This document shows positions 11,401-23,132 of a DNA stretch of 64,000 bases, in pieces; the stretch's first letter is position 1; each line of letters opens with the position of its first letter. Source of the stretch: Conoideocrella luteorostrata (taxonomy: Eukaryota; Ascomycota; Sordariomycetes; Hypocreales; Clavicipitaceae); contig JASWJB010000001.1 of assembly GCA_032433595.1 (NCBI GenBank), positions 462,480 to 526,479 of the forward strand, in the 5' to 3' direction. The notes below the pieces were generated by a model. It worked only from the letters and a program-made list of their open reading frames with translations, had not been told where the DNA came from and ran no database searches. The position numbers and the translations under genes are program-made.

Positions 11401-14400
11401 ATGATTGATTTCAAAAACCACGGTCCCCTCTTGGGCTTGATTGTCCTTGTAGCATTAGCCAGCCCTGTCGTGGCTTTCGGAGCTGGGAATATTGCCTCAA
11501 CTTCCAAGGTCGAAGGCCAAAACTGTATGTGAACCACACTAGACAGGCCAGCTGTATTTCTGGCAAACATTGGCTCAGCTAACATTATCGGTTCTTTCAG
11601 GGCGACACGGTGATATCGAAGATGCTCTTCTTACTCTCGCCATGGCTCAGGCAATGAAGCACAAGAAGTTTAACAAAATCATGGTCTCCAGGGTGTACTT
11701 TGGAAACTGGCTTCGAGACTACTCCCAGGCAATTGACGTCGGCACTGTCAAGTCTGTTTCCGCCGAGGCTATTCGTCTTCTTCTTTGCGTTCTCGGTTTC
11801 CTGACTTTCGGATACGGCTCCGGGGAGTTCGAGGTCACTGCCGAACGTTTGGGATGCTACCGACCTGAAGATCACATTGACAATCCCAAGAACTATGCGA
11901 ATAACGAGGATGCCCGGCGGTATGATAATCGTCTACGAGGACCCATCGATGAGGAGACGGAATTGTCTATTGATCCAGAGTCTGGCATGAAAAACTACAT
12001 TGCAAACGATCGTGCCGGAATTATGACTTCCTCGAAACATGTGAGAAACCTATTTTCTCGCTGCATCGAGCTTGGCCGCAACTACAAGAACAACGACAGA
12101 AAAGCGGATCTTTATGAATCTCTTCGACTGATGGGAACTGGTCTTCACTGCTTAGAAGGTATATTCAAACTGATCAAGCTCTTTAGCATTCACTGCACTA
12201 TCTTTGAGCCACCCTTATACGATGCACGCAAATGATCTTATATCGCAGCTGGAGAATCATTCCCAAGTCCCTCTGCTAATATTTGGTCCGCAGATTTCCT
12301 TGCACATAGCAACTACTGCGAGCTTGCTCTTATCGAAATCGGCGAGCGAGACATCTTTCCTCACGTTGGACGTGACACTCGCATCCGTCTCGAGGGTGCT
12401 AGGGGCGATGTCTACCCCATCGTGACTGGCACTTTCGGTGGTGTTGACTTTCTCCACTCAGTCGTCGGCGAAGGTTTGTTCTCCCATTGTTGCCCGATGG
12501 CTTTGTGCCGGCCCGACTTATGAACTCACTATGATCATTTATAAATAATTAACTCATCCGTAGTATCCGACAAGATGACGCAGAACGAAATCGAAGAGCT
12601 GGAAGGCACTCTTCAAGACAGCAAGAACTCCGACACCAGCATGCTTCGTGAACTCTTGGACATGATTCCTGATGGAATTTTTGGCGGAAAGAATCAGAAG
12701 AACCGAATTGACGAGATTCAAGATAATGCTGCTGCTACCCAAGTACAGAACATGTCGGTCTCTCCACGGGATCCTGAGGAATTTACCATCTACGTCCAAC
12801 AGGTTTATAAGCAAGTCATGCCTGCTATTGAGTTCCATGATGACATCATGCAGAGCATCACATCCGCCGTTGAGAAAATCCCCGTCTTACCAAAGATCAT
12901 TGAGCAGTTGGAGGAGCAGCTCTCCCGATTTGTCTTCTCCATCATGGCCCCAGTCGTCGTTCCTCTGATCCGTCAGATCAAGAACGAACTGGCCACTGGC
13001 TCTGGAGAGGTTATCAAGAGCAGCCAGGAAGAACAACACATTGTCTTTGAAAATGACAGGTCGTCAGATCCCACCCACTCTATGTTGTCCAAGGATCACT
13101 TTTCTAACGTAAGTATTCCTACTTACTCCGCTTTGCCGTATTTATCATGTGAATAATGAGGCTGACTTTGCGCCTCAAAGATCTTGAATGAAATTGCTGG
13201 CCGAACTGCTGCCAGGGTGGTCAGCTGGGTCGTTCCACAGATCATGGATGCCATTGACGATGACGGTACTGATGTTAATCGCCTGTGCGACCGCATCATT
13301 GGCGGTGTCCTGCACCACCCTGCGCAGAGGGACATGGGTCACGATGGCATTTCTGAAGCTCGTAATCTCATGTTCAACGAGGTTAGAACATGGTGGGGTG
13401 AGCTTCAAAATGAGCACAACTCGTACCGCCAGAAGCTGTCTCGCGAAGGTGTCGAGCGAGGAGAGAATCACAAGGAGGGTGTTGATGACACCGGTCACGG
13501 GCACGGCTGCACTGGCAAGCTTAAAATGAGAAAACTGTACGGGCAACCCGACACTCTTGAAAACAAGATTGCTGGCGCGGCTGCAGATGCCATCTATCAA
13601 GGTGCTACTGGGCTCATCTCGAACGTTGTGGAACAGCAAACTGGTTATAAGTTGCCCTCGGGTCAAGGCTCGCAACACAGTCAGCAGCAAAAGGAAGAAA
13701 AGGGGGGGTTTGAAGGGCTTTTGAGCAAAGCTAGCTCCATCCTTGGCGAAGCTTTTGGCAAGGACGGGGATGAGAATAAACACAACCGCCGAAATGACAA
13801 CGAATCGTACTCTGGAAGCCAATCGAGCTACGGCCGTCAGGATAACAGCTACAGCCAGAGCCAACACAGTAGCGGCTACGGTCAGAGCCAGAGCAGTGGC
13901 TATGGCCACAGTCAGCGACGAGGTGATGACGAGGGCTATGGTGGCGGCCGCTCCGAGCACCGTCGCCGTGATGACGATGAATATGGCGGCGGCTACGGTC
14001 GCCAAGAGAGCAACTACGGTCGCCAGGAGAGCAGCTACGGTCGCCAGGAGAGCAGCTACGGTGGTCAGGAGAGCAACTACGGTGGTCAAGAAAGCAACTA
14101 TGGTGGTCAAGAGAGCAGCTATGGTGGCAACACTAGCTATGGAGGTCGCGGGGAGGGTGGATATGGCCGTCAGCATGAGAGCAGTTATGGCGGCCGTGAG
14201 GAAAGTAGCTACGGTGGTCGCGAAGATAGCTATGGTGGCCGCGAAGATAGCTATGGTGGCCGCGAAGATAGCTATGGTGGTCGTGATGACAGCTATGGCC
14301 GCCGACGCGACGAGGATCGAGGTGACGAAGATGGGGAGTATGGTCGCGACAACTACGGCCGTCGTCAGCAGGGTGGGTACGGCGGCGGAAGCGGTTACGG

Positions 14401-14407
14401 ATATTAA
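11401..14407 (+). CDS. het-c: HET-C heterokaryon incompatibility protein, five exons
   Basis: Homologue of Neurospora HET-C, the product of a locus whose alleles control heterokaryon incompatibility; that role here is inferred from family. Exons read as 11401-11524, 11601-12158, 12294-12473, 12564-13108 and 13181-14407, giving about 877 residues. The N-terminus is a signal peptide (LLGLIVLVALASPVVAFGAG). The conserved body follows, with WRHGDIEDALLTLAM, YFGNWLRDYSQAIDVG, GTGLHCLEDFLAHSNYCEL and YPIVTGTFGGVDFLHSV split across correctly phased introns, so the gene is intact. From about residue 677 to the end it becomes a Gly/Tyr/Ser/Arg-rich tail built of heptads such as YGRQESS, YGGQESN and YGGREDS, like the glycine-rich tail of the Neurospora protein. 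No HET-domain partner gene (the pin-c partner of Neurospora het-c) is visible beside it. Confidence 0.94.
13985..14300 (+). repeat. 21-nt tandem coding repeat in the het-c tail
   Basis: About fourteen degenerate copies of a 21-nt unit encode Tyr-Gly-(Gly/Arg)-(Gln/Arg)-Glu-(Ser/Asp)-(Ser/Asn). Three consecutive copies near 14220-14280 are almost identical at DNA level, suggesting recent expansion by slippage or unequal exchange. Because the unit is a multiple of three, copy-number change keeps the frame. Confidence 0.88.
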
Positions 14408-15712
14408 ACGGGTGTGAATATTCGACTGTGTTTCTGGAAATTTCCGGTCGCTGCTATGGACAGGGCACCAGGTGCGCGCTGAGACACGAAGAAACGCGTC
14501 AAGAAAGTTTGTTCTGCATGAGAGGAGCGAGGCGTGAGGTGAGCATTGAGGGCGTGCGAGGTGCGGCGTGAGACGTGAGACTTGCTTGAGACGCGTACTA
14601 GGGAATTTCCGAAATTCCGGTTGGTTGGCGGCTGCAGAGACATGGTAGCCGTCGAATGCAGCATTATGATTGGTTCATATTCTCTAAAATTGATTGGACT
14701 TATTTGATTTTATGGAGTACTCGCAGGCAGGCCATCGTAGCTTTGGCCGTGAGCATCTTTGGTACGGAGTATAGCTGACTTTTGAAATTGCCGGTTTACA
14801 ACCCCACCAGCGCTAACCGTGGCAGTCTACAGTACGACTGTCTACGCTTAGTTAGGAATACACTAGAACGTAAACCACATAACTCTGCAGTTATGCAGAA
14901 TCTCGGATATAACAGACGGTACTCCATAAAGATAGGAGGCAGGCATTAAAGAAAAGAAAGAAGGAAAAAAACCCCACTAGAAATCCACACCAATACACAC
15001 ACGTTCAAGCACAGCAGAAACCTCATTATTCATGGAGGCTGTCCTTGGTCCATGACAATGTGCCTACCCTATAGAAAAAAAGCGCGTATACATAGCAGCC
15101 GTCCCACGCGTCTACTCCGCACACAGCAGAACACCAGAGCACAGCAGAACACAGCACAGCCCCCCCCCGTCGTAGTTACATGCGTGCCTACTTCGACTGA
15201 ATAAATGCCCGGCGACCCGATAGGGACGGATGCACGAGGATGGGGGGGTGACGACGCCGCCTTGGCTGAGTTGATAGATATATATGTAGCTTTTGATTCG
15301 TCTTGTTGTTAAGTGGAGGGTGCCACCGCAGGTCACGTCCCCAATCTGGCGAAGGAGTGCTGTGATATTTTCTGGGCTGTGCAACGAAACAAACACAGCT
15401 GACAGGCTGGGGAGGGGGTGGACGGGTTGTTTCCGCTGCTTGGCATATCGTCTTCTGGCGAACGAGACGGAGCAACAGGGCGGGAATCTTGATAACTATG
15501 GAAAAGGGACAACGGGCCACGGACTACGGACAACGTACAGCTACTGTATAGTAGAGTACTAGTACAGCACAAGGCTGGGCTGGGTTGGCGGAACGAAAAT
15601 TTGTTGTTGTGGTGGAGTGGTCGACGGGGCAGCAGTTCGTTAGGATTCACGCATGTTGACATCGGGACTAGTCACGCCACGAGCGATGTGTTAGTAAATC
15701 CACGAGGGACGC

Positions 15713-15780
15713 ATTGCAATGTATTGCAATGTATTGCATTGTATTGTATTGTACTGTACTCTGTATTGTACTACTCTGTA
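15713..15780. repeat. ATTGT/ATTGCAATGT degenerate short tandem repeat
   Basis: Copies of GCAATGTATT followed by GTATT pentamers and then GTACTGTACTCTGTATT variants. The order suggests stepwise decay of a 5/10-nt tandem array, ending next to a TACTCCGTA element at 15802. Confidence 0.75.
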
Positions 15781-16614
15781 TCGTATGGAGAATGCAGAGA
15801 GTACTCCGTACATGTTGGGGTGAATGAATGAATGTCTTGGCACGCGCATTCTGGCAAAAGACGCGGCCAAGCCCACGTTGACGCTGACTCTCAAGCTCAT
15901 GCTCTCGGCCGCGCCGGTCCGTAGTTAGTTGGGACCGTGGGTATTCGGGAGTTATTCCTTCTGGAACGAGACGGAGCCGAACCGGCGGCGTCGTGCGTGG
16001 TTTGTCCCCTTGCGAGACTGAGCTAATGGGACATTTGGCTGAAGAAGGCAGCAGGAGAAAGGGAAGTGGAAGGGGAAGGGTGTCGCTTCAGAAATAGAGG
16101 AAGCTGGCTGTCGAAAAAGGAATTGTCGGGTAATTTTACTGAAATGCTCCTGGAAGAATGGAACGACGACGATGACGGCGACGGATTGTATGTACATACA
16201 TGCTGTCATTGCAGTACGGTTGTGAGAGGGTACATCGAGGCGCAGCCTCGTACTACAAAAGAAGGTCGAGAAACTTGCTTTGTAACAGCTTACATACATC
16301 AGCACGCGAGAGGGAAAGGCGGGGGGGGAGGCAGGCAGACAGACACATCTATCGTGCGTGAACCTTCTGTTGGTGCTCAGAGTTCGTTCGCCTGTCGCAG
16401 TTAACCGTGGCCGAGGCTCGTGTGTGTGGTGTGGTGTGCAATTAACTAATTGATTGTCGGAGTACGGAGGGGAGCAACTGCTGAGTACCTGGATGGGCGA
16501 GGCGACACAGTCTGGTGGTGCAGTAAAGTCAGGTGCTGCCGTGCGGTATCAATCCTGTTTGCTTGCCGTTCTTGAGCACAGGCAGCCGCCCAAGTAACTG
16601 ATTAACTGATCAAC

Positions 16615-16644
16615 TACTCCGTACTCCGTACTCCGTACGGAGTA
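16615..16644. repeat. Compound TACTCCGTA element: three tandem copies plus inverted copy
   Basis: The 7-nt step ACTCCGT is repeated three times and the run ends in the reverse complement TACGGAGTA, so its right half can fold back as a perfect hairpin. This is the most elaborate member of the element family found throughout the gene-free regions. Confidence 0.9.
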
Positions 16645-16894
16645 ATTGATGTGGATAGCGGATGCAGACACTATCACCGGCTTGGCAATCTGCACCTGTC
16701 AGCCACCATCAGGCTCCAAATCGACGCTGGTGAGGAAGTCGTTGCCTGAGGCCGACCCCCCACGGTCCCCCGGAAGAGAGGAAGGATCGTCGTCAAGGGC
16801 ATCTACTCCGTACTCTACTACGGGATGGGAGGTAAGTGACTACTGACAAGATACGTCATCTGGCGCCCGCAGGTCTGACTGACTCTGACAGCAA

Positions 16895-16910
16895 TACTCC
16901 GTACGGAGTA
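16895..16910. repeat. Perfect 16-nt palindrome TACTCCGTACGGAGTA
   Basis: Two head-to-head copies of the 9-mer share their central GTA/TAC, giving an uninterrupted palindrome. Such dyad symmetry could form a cruciform or bind a dimeric protein; both are inference. Confidence 0.9.
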
Positions 16911-18239
16911 CTCCTTGACCCGGTACGATCATTGCTAGATCAAGAAGCGAGTGATCTGCAGGCCACACATCAAAAAACTCTCGAAGTCGTTTGTGCTGCC
17001 AATGGAGTCTTTGTGCACCGTGGCTATTGGCTGGTCAAAATACCCATCCGCAGTATCACTTCTTATCCCCCCCCCATGCCTAAAACTAAAAAGCTGAACA
17101 GTACTCCGTATTGTGCGGCGTAATTGTCAATACAGGTGGCATTCCAACAGAACGTGTGAGCCTGGGTCAAAAGCGGAGCATCAAGAGTCCGACGTATCAA
17201 ACTGTCAAATTCTCCATTTTCAGAACTGTTGACAGATTGATATTGGCTTGCAGGGTTTTTTGCATCGGGGATACAAGTTTTCATGTCTCTTTTAGCCTGA
17301 AATGCCCCTCGACGGTAATAGTATTGTACGCGTATGGCAAGTACGGTATTTTAATTGTAGTATCAATTTCCCTCCTTGGTACTCCGTACCCTGCACGACC
17401 CTGCAGTATCATCGAAGGCCAGCCAACGCATTCCCTTTGGAGTGAAGATCAGCATGAGGGGTTTGTTCGGCCCACCCGATTCCTGACTGATGGGTGGCGG
17501 AGCGTCCCTGGATTCCCGGCCACGCTTCAAGACAAGCTTTATTGCCCGCCTCAGGCATGCTACTGTTCCGATTCGACAAAGCGATTTGAAGGATCGTCAG
17601 TATCTGCTGGGATTGAGAAGCGCATCAATCATAATGAGCGAAGAATTATCAACTGTGTTGGGCCACAGTCGATTATTTACCCATTTGTACGGGGAAGAAT
17701 CCCATTTCTTTGCGAGCCTTTGCTTGTGTGTCGGAAGCAATATTGCAACGTGGTCCCGCATACCTTCCTTGCTTGTTTCCATAACGGTGAAGACCCATAC
17801 CTGACAGTCTCTCTCATCTTTTGTTCCCTGCCATGAACATTTGAAGCACAAGATGCGTAGCTTTGTCAACACACGGTTAGTCCAAGTGGCACTTTGTGGA
17901 GGTAGCTCATATCGTCGTGAGAATCGCCGATTCTACCTCCGCATTTGCTATTGACTGACCTTTGCATACGCTCCCCACTCGACTATGGCATCAGAGAGAT
18001 GTCGGTAGTTGAGAAGTGATGCCAGACCACTCAGGTTTGCCTAGCATGGGACCCATACGCAGCATTTATCAAAATGCCAGAAAAATCTGCCGAGAAGAAA
18101 GGCATAGGAAAGGACTGCTATGTCGAGTGCCTGCAATAGCTAACCGCCACACAACTCTGTGATAAGCGGCAGCTCCCCTAGCCAGTCGGGATGACTGCGT
18201 TGGCCCGCGCTACACATCCAAACCCATTCGTGATCGTTC

Positions 18240-18255
18240 TACTCCGTACTCCGTA
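18240..18255. repeat. Tandem double TACTCCGTA element
   Basis: Two overlapping direct copies, TACTCCGTACTCCGTA. The same double form recurs at 19446-19461. Confidence 0.85.
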
Positions 18256-19445
18256 GGATCCTGTTAATTAGCATTAGCGCAGGTGCGTTGGTTGCCTGAG
18301 CCTTAGCAGGAGGTCTATTGAATATTTGTGGCTCCGTTGGAAGGGGTCGCGGACGGTGAACGAGGTAGCGTCGGCGGCTAGTCAGTATGGATACGAGGAT
18401 CGAAAGAGTTGCTCGAACTGTTTGGCTAGAAAATCTTCATAACGGTAATAGCCACAAGAGAGATGGTAGTGTTAGCTGCACCGCAAACTTATTTATTGTT
18501 AGTTATTAACTAGCCACCTGCCAGCTTGCTGAAGCTCCGTTGCTCACCAAAGTTTGTGGGGCGTTTGGTTTCAGACATGGAGCCAGAGCATTTCCTTTGC
18601 TCCCATGCATTCCGAACCAGCCACGTTCCTCTCGAGTCAGCAACAGCAAGATGGCTATGAAAGACAGATACAGAAATCGCAAAGCAAGGCAGTACTATGG
18701 CAGGGCCACTCATTTTGAGTGAATAGTGAGTGTTTGGTGGGAGATAACTTGGGATACTTTGAGTTGGCAATGATCGAGCATACCCTCAGCACGTGAGTGG
18801 TCGCCCTGAAGTTTAGACGTAAACCCCAAACCGGAAATAACAGAAGTCTCAGAGCGCCATTACATCGACATGGTCTAGATCGTCGTGGGTGACATCGGGC
18901 TGCCGGACGGGTGTGATGCCATAATTTTTTTCACGTCGCAGATTACACAATGGCCACAGCGAGATGCATTGATGCAAATTATTAGATTTCCACTTGTTGG
19001 GTGGGTTTCGCCGTTCATCAAACCGGACGTACAAAGCACTCTTTCACCACTGTTGGAGAAAAAAAAAAAAAAAAGGGTCACCGGGCTAAAGGGGCCCTTG
19101 TGCGGACTGTAGAGTACATTCCCTTCGAAGTATTGGGTATCAATGCTGCTCACCTTTACGGAGTACACTTTGTGCAATATTGTGCTCTGATGCAGGTAAG
19201 CAGGCAGGGAGTAGCAGTGGCAGTGGCAGCGGCAGTGGTATCTCGTCCTCCCGTATCACCCAACATGCCATCGCCCCACTTTCCTGCAACAAGGCCCACG
19301 GGCGCGCCAGTTGCACAAGTCCTGCGGCCGACCATTGGCAGACCCAGGCTGGCCGAGCGAGTCGTTGCTTCCCTACGCCGCCGACCTAGTATTGTAGATG
19401 TGCAGGCACTCTGTAGGCGTAGTGCTGTGCGAGTTAGCCTGACTC

Positions 19446-19461
19446 TACTCCGTACTCCGTA
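19446..19461. repeat. Tandem double TACTCCGTA element
   Basis: Identical 16 nt to the element at 18240-18255, about 0.8 kb upstream of the RING gene start. A degenerate relative (TACGGAATA) follows near 19496. Confidence 0.85.
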
Positions 19462-20253
19462 ATATGCAGGCGTTGAGCGGAAAACGGTTTTTTACTACGG
19501 AATACATCAGCTGTGAGGACTAAGCTGCACGGAGTCGGCACCGAGCCCGTGCCGAGTGTGCAAATACAGGCGCAGGGCGTCTCTGTAGCGGAAGCAAGAC
19601 TCAGGCGCTGCCTTCCTCCCGGCCGAAGCCCCTCGAGCTCACACCAGCAGAGCCAGCATCAGTCGAGCCAGGCTAGCTGATCACTGACCACTGACCACAC
19701 ACCCCTCTCCTGGTGCCTGCAATGCCCTGCGCAAGCCAGCACGGAGCGTACGGAGCCCCGTCGTCACTCGTCCGTCGTTCCCAGAACTGAGCACCTCCCC
19801 GAGTGCATCCCTACAACACTCGCCGAACTTGCCCATTTGTCGCCCTTGCTCGCTCACTCATCATTCATTATATCCCGTTGCCCTTTCGACTTACAACGTT
19901 TCCTCCGTCACCCGCCGCTGCCGTCGTCTTCCTTTCCGTCCAACTGCTGGCATCATAAGCGATATTGTTCGCTGTCGCGCCGCGCCGCGCCGCTCGCAAT
20001 GTCATTCCACTTGCACCTATAGCGAGCCATGAGTTGAAGAAAGAATGTGTACGTCGCCACGACCATTTGGCATCGCTTTTTGTCCCGCAGACGGCAGCCA
20101 CAGATCCGCAAATGCAGTGCTGCTGTCTCTGGGCTCTAGTCAATTTTAGTTAATTTCTAAACTGACCGTTTGTAGCGCTCACAGATCTTGAAAATAATAT
20201 GTACGTTCTCGCCCGAAACCCCCGTGTTGGGCCTCTGATCCGACGGTGCCGAC

Positions 20254-22313
20254 ATGCGTCCACCCAGTTTCCACCCTTTGATGCTTGCATCGGCGGTCTT
20301 ACTTTTCGACCACCTCTGTATGAATATCGCCGCTGATGAGAATATAGCTTTTTGTTTAGCAATCCGGGATGGAATGGCGAGGGAACTATCGCATCGACCA
20401 TCTCTAAGAATCTCTCCCAACAGACGGTTCGTGCTTACTTGAATCGCAGTGATGCCGCCCTCTCCCCCTCCACCTCGACATTTCCCGCTGATCGAGAAAT
20501 TTCGAATAGGGCCAACTAGCGTACGAACAACGAATTGATACGAATCTAACGACATTGTCGACCGGAAACACTGGTGTTTACGACAGCTCGGTTCAAGGTC
20601 TCCTCTACGTACCCGACATCACGTCTGTTCCATCCTGCGATGTGCAACAGTATGAGACAATTCCGCGAAATGTTACCCGCAGGAGGGATTTGCCGCCGGC
20701 AAACTTCAATTTGATCGCAATTGCCCCGTGGTTTAGCAGTGATTGCACGCAGGCCTATCTTAACTCAGCTCTGCAAGGCCCTGTCAAAGCCTTCCTTTTC
20801 TACAAACCCAACAACTCGACCAATAAACCACAAGAAGGCGACTCGCCCGTATGGAACCTCGGCGATGGAGGCGCATGGCGATCGAACCACCATTTCCCTA
20901 TTTTCGCGATCCCAGGTCGGGAAGGCCAAAAAATAATAAAGCAACTGAGTCTGTACTCTGGCGCAATCAGCCAAGTTCCTCACGGCGACGAGATTAAACA
21001 ACTCTACAACATCCACTGGACCACATATCTGCGCATATGGACGAAACTCACTTTGGATAAGCCGTCAAATCCACCCGCTACTTGGGCTTTTATTTTAATC
21101 GTTATTGGTGCCCTCCTGTTTGTGATACTTGTCGTGTCCCTTATCATGCACTTTATTCAACGACGCAACAGAAATTCACTGAAACGCCGTGTTCAGTCTG
21201 GCGAGGTTGATCTTGAAGCAATGGGAATCAAGCGGGTGACGGTCCCTGCTTCGCATGTCACTCAATTCCCCTTATTTACCTACAATGCAGAAGCCGATTT
21301 AATAGATCTGCCGTCCAGCCCACGTTCGCAAACGACGCCTCCGGCAGGCACGAGAAAGACTCGAAGAAAGAGGCGCCGTGAAACTACAAACGCAACGTCT
21401 GATGCGTTGGGCCCCTCCGCACAAAGCGTCCGCAGCATACGAAGCAAACGGTCGGGTCTTACTGGCGTTGGCGAGACTACCGCTACAAATTATCAACCGA
21501 ACTGTCATATATGCCTGGCTAGTTTCGAACATCGAACAACAATTATCCGCGAATTACCCTGTGGACATATTTTCCACACCGAATGCATTGACGAATTCCT
21601 AGTCCAAAACAGCTCGTTATGCCCGACATGCAAGCAATGCATGCTACCGAGAGGTTACAGCCCAAAGATATCGAATGGGATGGTTCGCCGAGAACGAGCT
21701 TTGAGACGATTACGAGAAAGGGTTGATATAGAAGAGCTTTCGATTGAATCCAGAGACACAAAACTTAAGACTTGGGGACGGAAACTATTCCATCCTTCGC
21801 ACATGACCAACACGTCATCCACCAAAACCGAAGTGCCGATGAAAGTGCTGACAGCACCACCAAACAAACTGGATGTCGCGGGGAACCTGCCGTCCATTGA
21901 AATCGATGATGGCCATAACTCATCTTCATCTCCAAATCGCTCTTCAGACTCGGTGACACCAGATCCTGCAGAGCCCACGCAAGTGCCTTCGCCTACAACT
22001 AAGCCTCGACCTCGAAAATGCAAACCTCGGGCGTTGAGAGTGCTTCAAACGCAGCCCGAAGATGCCGAACTGAATTTCAGCATTACAGCACCAAACAGGC
22101 GCGGGAGCCCGTCCTCTTTCGCCCGGGAGCGCATGCGACAGATTGCTGATAACAATGCGCCCTTCGATGATCCTGACAGAGCCCGTCCCAAATGTAAGTT
22201 TAATCCGCATGTTTCGGCCATATTCGCTGTAACTCGACCAGGCGGAATGTATACTTACTTCATCTGTTGCAGGGAGGCGAGCTATATCGAAGGCGTTCCC
22301 TGGCTTTAATTAA
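20254..22313 (+). CDS. PA-TM-RING type E3 ubiquitin ligase, three exons
   Basis: Predicted endomembrane ubiquitin ligase. Best model: exon 1 20254-20430, exon 2 20510-22193, exon 3 22273-22313, about 633 residues. Exon 1 gives a hydrophobic leader (LMLASAVLLFDHLCMNIA). A lumenal protease-associated-like region (about 90-240) contains GLLYVPD and APWFSSDC. One membrane span lies at about 250-275 (FILIVIGALLFVILVVSLIM), followed by basic cytosolic sequence. The RING-H2 finger at about 389-433 reads CHICLASF, then LPCGHIFHTECIDEF, then CPTC, with all zinc ligands. The long tail is Ser/Pro-rich and disordered. The last intron (GTAAGT to TTGCAG, 79 nt) gives the ending RPKWRRAISKAFPGFN. The first intron is the weak point: frame continuity requires a donor GTGCTT. 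The general architecture is known from RNF13-like and fungal PA-TM-RING proteins; the substrate is unknown. Confidence 0.85.
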
Positions 22314-22335
22314 TGCCTGTCACAAATCTAGCGGC

Positions 22336-22886
22336 TTACTTAACGAATGATACGACTATCAACTCAATATAATGAGCAAAAAGCATCGCGTCGGCGTTTT
22401 CGGGTTTTGTTGAATAAAAAACCCTGCGGTTAGGGTTACTCACTGGGTAGATATCATAGGATGGTACAAGGCGTTTCTGAGCAGGGATACAATTTTCTTT
22501 TTCATTTCCGGTCGGCGGGGCCACACAAGTCAGTGGTTTGTTGCAGGTGCAACGCCCGTCATGTCTGTTATTTATATTTTTCGTCAGTACCCATTCTTTC
22601 CCCTCTGATGGTGGATTGGATTGAGTGTTTGGAGTAGGTACGGTGGCAGTAGACGCAAGTTTATGGGCGCAGTCCGGGTTGATTAGCATTTGGACGCAAT
22701 ATGTAATCACTGGAGGGGAATCCTCTAGGTGCTATCGCTTATTTCCTGTGATGGGCGCATGGGAACCTCTTGAATTGGGAGAAGAATTGGCAGAACTCGC
22801 GGTTTCTCCGTTCAAGATGACTATGGTAGTCAATAAATACCTTTCAAGACAACGCAAACGGCTACAATAAAAAAACGGGGTCGCAT
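22336..22886 (-). CDS. Candidate small cysteine-rich secreted protein, two exons
   Basis: Tentative gene in the tail-to-tail gap after the RING gene. Exon 1 (22886-22841) encodes MRPRFFIVAVCVVLK, a short signal-peptide-like start, and ends at a GTATTT donor. The intron 22840-22710 (131 nt) ends in CCCCTCCAG; of the acceptors checked only this one keeps a long frame, and the phase fits exactly. Exon 2 (22709-22336) gives a 139-residue protein with six cysteines after the leader: VITYC, NPDC, RCTC, KPLTC and ENC. A strong donor-like GTGAGT at 22443 leaves open another intron and a different C-terminus ending inside the RING gene 3' end. No family is recognised. It could be a lineage-specific secreted protein or a chance open frame. 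Confidence 0.4.
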
Positions 22887-23132
22887 TTTGTGATCAAGTG
22901 TATGATATTTTCCTTCCGTGGGTGTCTATTAATCAGCTATTGTGCAAATATCATCCGCAGTGAGCTTCGTCTATGAAAAGGAAAGGCAGGGAGGGAATGA
23001 CGCCAAAAAACGCTTGCATTAAGCCTGGAAATACCGAGTGCCGCATTACATCATTGTCTGAACTGAACGCCTTGCATTGCCCAAGTCGTCCATGACTTGT
23101 TTACATTGTCTTAACATCCACGAATGCCAATT

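Larger units (their letters stand above)
14408..20253. other. 5.8 kb gene-free region rich in TACTCCGTA elements
   Basis: No gene with recognisable domains is present between het-c and the RING gene. The region has the highest density of the TACTCCGTA/TACGGAGTA 9-mer in the window: 14763, 15802, 16615-16644, 16804, 16895-16910, 17102, 17380, 18240, 19157 and 19446. It also holds a pentamer-like repeat at 15713-15780, a C run near 15160 and an A run near 19062. The longest open frame (17111-17836, plus, 241 codons) sits between copies of the element and contains one, has no recognised motif and is not called a gene. The last 400 nt before 20254 are CT-rich and may be the RING gene leader. Confidence 0.55.

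Noticed and set aside
10890..11585. 231-codon open frame on the minus strand
   Set aside because: It overlaps the start and first exon of het-c in antisense and has no domain of its own.
17111..17836. 241-codon open frame on the plus strand
   Set aside because: It contains and abuts TACTCCGTA elements and homopolymer runs, and has no recognisable motif or membrane layout.
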